Shown in pieces: positions 5,263-7,595 of a stretch of 7,595 bases of DNA. The stretch's first letter is position 1. Each line of letters opens with the position of its first letter. The stretch spans positions 1 to 7,595 of the forward strand of contig CAYSJU010000046.1 of assembly GCA_964431495.1 (NCBI GenBank). The letters are read 5' to 3'. The notes beneath the pieces are model-generated. The model made no database searches. It had not been told where the DNA came from and saw nothing but the letters and a program-made list of their open reading frames with translations. The position numbers were made by a program, and so were the translations under genes. This stretch comes from CAYSJU01 sp964431495. Lineage in GTDB: Bacteria > Omnitrophota > Gorgyraeia > Tantalellales > Tantalellaceae.

Positions 5263-5556
5263 ATGAAGAAAAATGAAATACTTTTTGGCGTTATAGTCGC
5301 ACTTTTTCTTGCGATTGCGGTTTCTCCATTTGCTTCACCCTGGCCCGACGGGTTGGAAAAAGTTGCCGAAGATAAAGGCTTCCTGGAAAAGGGAGAAGTT
5401 GCACCGATCCTTGTTTCACCGGTCCCTGATTATGTGTGGCCAGGAATAAAGAGCGAGAGGATAGCTACTTCACTTGCTGGTGCGGCAGGGACACTTGTTT
5501 CTTTTACCGCGGGAGTTATCCTGGCGGTTATTATTAAACGGGGTAGATCGTATTGA
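5263..5556 (+). CDS. nikN: ECF nickel transporter small subunit, PDGLE-type NikN/CbiN
   Basis: A 97-residue membrane protein with two transmembrane helices (about 5-26 and 68-91) and an extracytoplasmic loop between them. The loop carries PWPDGLEKVAEDKGF (26-40), the PDGLE motif that defines the small partner subunit of many NikM/CbiM transporters, and it needs the M subunit beside it to load the metal. Its place directly after nikM and before nikQ is the standard order. GAGAGG (5252-5257) precedes the ATG. Its stop codon overlaps the start of the next gene by 4 bases (TTGA, 5553-5556). Confidence 0.9.
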   Translation: MKKNEILFGVIVALFLAIAVSPFASPWPDGLEKVAEDKGFLEKGEVAPILVSPVPDYVWPGIKSERIATSLAGAAGTLVSFTAGVILAVIIKRGRSY

Positions 5557-6323
5557 GGCACTCTTTTATTGATAAATACAGCGACGGACAAAGTATTATT
5601 CACAGGGTGGATCCAAGGATCAAACTCATAGTTTTTTTAAGTTTTATATTGTTTGTAGTTTCTACGGGACCGGCCGCCTTTACCTGTTTTGCATTGTACG
5701 GCGCGTGTCTTACGGTATTGATATTTTTATCCGGGATCCCGTTTGGTTTTGTGATAAAGAGATCTTTAGTCATAATCCCTTTTGTCCTGGCCATTGCTGT
5801 TTTCATCCCATTTTTCAGGGAAGGCGAGATAGCGGGCATGTTTTCTTTCGGTCCGATAGATCTTACGGTCACACATGATGGTCTAATGGTATTCTGGAAC
5901 GTTCTGGCCAAGGCATATTTGAGCGTTTTGTGCCTGATACTTTTGACCAGTAGCACCAGATTCCCTGATCTGTTAAAGGCTCTTGAAAGACTCCATCTGC
6001 CAAGACTTTTCGTCATGATCCTTTCATTCATGTACCGGTATATTTTTCTGGTAATGGATGAATTTATGATCATGAAACGCGCAAAAGATTCACGATTGAT
6101 CAGCAACTCAAAATGGCTCCATATCAGGGTGCTTGCCAATATGACCGGTGCGTTGTTCATAAAGAGCTATGAAAGAGCGGAAAATGTCTATCTTGCCATG
6201 TGTTCCAGGGGGTTTAGCGGACAGATCAGGACTTTAAGTACTTTTCAGTTGAAAAAGAGCGATCTGAACTTTATAATTATTTTGACCATCGTGTTAACAG
6301 GAATACGTCTAATAGGGAACTGA
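5553..6323 (+). CDS. nikQ: ECF nickel transporter coupling subunit NikQ (CbiQ/EcfT family)
   Basis: This is the transmembrane T component that links ATP hydrolysis by NikO to metal movement through NikM. The 256 residues include the N-terminal HRVDPRIKLIVFL (17-29) typical of CbiQ, five or so hydrophobic segments, KALERLHLP (142-150), SFMYRYIFLVMDE (158-170) and the two cytoplasmic coupling motifs with Arg: AKDSR (177-181) and the strongly conserved ERAENVYLAMCSRGF (207-221). The start is a TTG overlapping the nikN stop (TTGA); GGGG (5540-5543) upstream is a weak ribosome binding site, so translation is probably coupled to nikN. An ATG start is absent nearby, and the HSFID N-terminus fits the family from this position. 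Length is normal. Confidence 0.93.
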   Translation: MRHSFIDKYSDGQSIIHRVDPRIKLIVFLSFILFVVSTGPAAFTCFALYGACLTVLIFLSGIPFGFVIKRSLVIIPFVLAIAVFIPFFREGEIAGMFSFGPIDLTVTHDGLMVFWNVLAKAYLSVLCLILLTSSTRFPDLLKALERLHLPRLFVMILSFMYRYIFLVMDEFMIMKRAKDSRLISNSKWLHIRVLANMTGALFIKSYERAENVYLAMCSRGFSGQIRTLSTFQLKKSDLNFIIILTIVLTGIRLIGN

Positions 6324-6324
6324 T

Positions 6325-7062
6325 ATGCTTAAAAAACTCATAGAAATAAAAGGGTTAAGTTATACTTATCCGGATGGAACTAAGGCATTGGATAGTGTGG
6401 GATTGAATATTTTTGAAGGTGATTCTACAGGCATCATCGGTCCCAACGGATCGGGCAAATCAACATTATTACTTCATCTTAATGGGATACTGAGAGGAGG
6501 CGGTCAGGTAAAGGTGCTGGACATGGAAGCAGAGGAACAAAGTCTTAACTTTATTAGAAGTAAGATCGGATTGGTTTTTCAGAATCCGGATGATCAGCTG
6601 TTCATGCCCACGGTTTTCGATGATGTTGCTTTTGGGCCTATTAATATGGGGTTATCTGGAGCCGAAGTCGAAGTAGCTGTCAAAAGGGCCCTCGCGCAAG
6701 TAGACATGTCAGGGGCGATAAAACGTTCTTCACATCATTTAAGCCTTGGCGAAAAAAGAAGGGTTTCTATTGCCACAGTTCTATCCATGAATCCGGAAAT
6801 GTTGGTTTTGGATGAACCTACCAGTAATTTGGATCCCAAACACAGGCGGGAATTGATAGAATTGCTTGGGAGGCTGAATCTTACCAAAGCAATAGCAACG
6901 CACGATCTGAGCATGGTTATGGAAACCTGTTCAAAAGTTGTGGTGATAGATCAAGGGAAAATAGTGGCAGCAGGGGACACTTTTGATATCCTGAAGGACA
7001 GAGATCTATTAGAAGAGCATGATCTTGAAATGCCAGGCTCACTGTTGTATGAGCAGTTGTAA
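6325..7062 (+). CDS. nikO: ECF nickel transporter ATPase NikO (CbiO family)
   Basis: This is the ABC-type ATPase that powers the ECF transporter, acting as a dimer on the cytoplasmic side. The 245-residue protein has all motifs: Walker A GPNGSGKST (39-47), Q-loop VFQNPDDQLF (84-93, the form typical of CbiO/EcfA), signature LSLGEKRR (139-146, the CbiO-like variant of LSGGQ), Walker B MLVLDEPTSNLD (159-170) with catalytic Glu164, and switch His193 (ATHD, 191-194). Only one ATPase gene is present, so a homodimer is expected, as usual for group I transporters. It starts one base after the nikQ stop, with AGGGA (6314-6318) as ribosome binding site. No intrinsic terminator is seen directly behind it. 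Confidence 0.95.
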   Translation: MLKKLIEIKGLSYTYPDGTKALDSVGLNIFEGDSTGIIGPNGSGKSTLLLHLNGILRGGGQVKVLDMEAEEQSLNFIRSKIGLVFQNPDDQLFMPTVFDDVAFGPINMGLSGAEVEVAVKRALAQVDMSGAIKRSSHHLSLGEKRRVSIATVLSMNPEMLVLDEPTSNLDPKHRRELIELLGRLNLTKAIATHDLSMVMETCSKVVVIDQGKIVAAGDTFDILKDRDLLEEHDLEMPGSLLYEQL

Positions 7063-7112
7063 ATATCCCTCACAAACAGAAACCAGCCGCCTGACTTTTT
7101 TCACTTAATACC

Positions 7113-7140
7113 TTGTTTTTCCTATATACCCATGTATAAT
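7113..7140 (+). promoter_or_regulatory. Promoter for the small exported-protein gene
   Basis: TTGTTT (7113-7118) and a perfect TATAAT (7135-7140) are separated by 16 bases. Transcription would start near 7147, leaving a leader of about 60 bases. It makes the small gene independent of the nickel operon, 143 bases upstream of it. No NikR palindrome is seen here. Confidence 0.6.
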
Positions 7141-7197
7141 ATTAAGAAAGTAATACTTGATAACTATGTAATTATGGATTTTAGTGAAATCTGTAAA

Positions 7198-7202
7198 GGG
7201 GG
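7198..7202 (+). promoter_or_regulatory. Ribosome binding site favouring the second ATG of the small gene
   Basis: GGGGG in the context AAAGGGGGT lies 3 bases before the first ATG (7206) and 6 bases before the second (7209). As in the porin gene, the second ATG of an ATGATG pair has the better spacing. Confidence 0.4.
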
Positions 7203-7205
7203 TAG

Positions 7206-7430
7206 ATGATGAGGAAAGTAGCAGCGATCGTATTAGTGTTGGTTCTCATTGCGGGGACGATACCCGCGTTTGCTGCCGGGACTAAAGACGAGTCAACAAG
7301 GGAAACAGTGAAAAGAGAGCTCCCCAAAAACAATTATCCGGGAGGGCTCTTTAATTATTGTGCCGATTGGATCAGGGGACCGAAGAGATACTGGCCTCCA
7401 AGGGAAGGTGAAGAAGCCGCGAAGAAGTAA
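7206..7430 (+). CDS. Small exported protein of unknown function
   Basis: A 74-residue protein with a clear Sec signal peptide (MRKVAAIVLVLVLIAGTIPA, cleavage likely after AFA at 21-23, or one residue later). The mature part of about 50 residues is hydrophilic at both ends, with a conserved-looking core NYPGGLFNYCADWIRGPKRY (43-62) followed by WPP, rich in aromatic residues, and one cysteine (52). No lipobox, so it is probably soluble in the periplasm or surface-attached rather than a lipoprotein. I do not recognise the family. That it is real is supported by its own promoter, ribosome binding site, signal peptide and a strong terminator 30 bases after the stop. A role in the nickel system is possible from position only. 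Confidence 0.75.
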   Translation: MMRKVAAIVLVLVLIAGTIPAFAAGTKDESTRETVKRELPKNNYPGGLFNYCADWIRGPKRYWPPREGEEAAKK

Positions 7431-7461
7431 CAGCAATATTAAGATATTTTTTTAGCAAAAT

Positions 7462-7497
7462 AAAAAGCCCGGCTCGGTGTCGGGCTTTTTATTTTTT
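7462..7497 (+). terminator. Intrinsic terminator after the small exported-protein gene
   Basis: AAAAAGCCCG (7462-7471) pairs with CGGGCTTTTT (7481-7490), extended inward by a G-U and a C-G pair around the loop TCGGT (7474-7478). A T-rich tail (TTTTTATTTTTT, 7486-7497) follows. The A-run on the left side means it could also end transcription arriving from the opposite strand. Confidence 0.93.
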
Positions 7498-7553
7498 ACA
7501 GCCGTTATTGAATTATTTTCGATAAATTCTTACACTTTTTACTTCCGCATTAG

Positions 7554-7595
7554 GTATACTATATGGAAAGAATTCGGTATTCCGTAATAGTATAC
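7554..7595. repeat. Imperfect palindrome ending at the window edge
   Basis: GTATACTAT (7554-7562) is the perfect reverse complement of ATAGTATAC (7587-7595). With one bulged A the pairing continues through ATGGAA against TTCCGT (one G-T pair), giving a stem of about 15 bp with an 11-base loop that contains GAATTC. It may be a repeat, an operator for a gene beyond the window, or one arm of a larger element cut off by the edge. No gene is visible in 7431-7595. Confidence 0.55.

Noticed and set aside
5600..6160. Open frame of 186 codons on the - strand
   Set aside because: It is antisense to nikQ, which has all CbiQ motifs; no ribosome binding site or recognisable product.

Overview
The window looks like a chromosomal segment from an uncultured, Gram-negative, probably anaerobic bacterium that makes [NiFe] hydrogenases. 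The evidence is an outer-membrane porin (so two membranes), [NiFe] hydrogenase maturation genes, a nickel-responsive repressor, moderate GC content judged by eye, and many small intergenic repeats. The repeat style and gene set fit candidate phyla such as Omnitrophota or Elusimicrobiota, but that is a weak impression. All convincing genes are on the + strand.

Layout. Bases 1-152 are AT-rich intergenic DNA with a degenerate inverted repeat. Bases 153-2466 carry hypC, hypD and hypE, the late part of the pathway that builds the Fe(CN)2CO centre of [NiFe] hydrogenases. hypC and hypD overlap by 4 bp, and the overlap is built out of a 7-bp repeat array. hypD and hypE are separated by a small REP-like hairpin. 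Bases 2467-2718 hold a compact repeat element of about 159 bp with 29-bp terminal inverted repeats and nested hairpins. This is followed by a good sigma-70-type promoter whose -10 box lies inside a perfect NikR palindrome (GTGTTAC-N13-GTAACAC).

Bases 2719-7062 look like one nickel-uptake operon: nikR (repressor), an OprB-type outer-membrane porin with an N-terminal coiled coil, and a complete group I ECF metal transporter (CbiM/NikM, a PDGLE-type CbiN/NikN, CbiQ/NikQ, CbiO/NikO). Reading them together, nickel would cross the outer membrane through the porin and the inner membrane through NikMNQO, and would feed the hydrogenases matured by the Hyp proteins. NikR would shut the operon down when nickel is sufficient. 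The nickel (not cobalt) assignment rests on NikR, its operator, the hyp neighbours, the MHIPDGF-type start of the M subunit, and the lack of room for a cobalamin riboswitch upstream of the transporter.

Bases 7063-7595 hold a separate small gene for an exported 74-residue protein of unknown function with its own promoter and a strong intrinsic terminator. A palindromic sequence ends exactly at the window edge.

The most interesting points are the OprB-family porin inside a NikR-controlled operon (a candidate nickel-inducible outer-membrane channel), a run of nine G inside that porin gene, the repeat-derived hypC/hypD junction with an unusually short HypD N-terminus, and the structured repeat element in front of the nickel operon.
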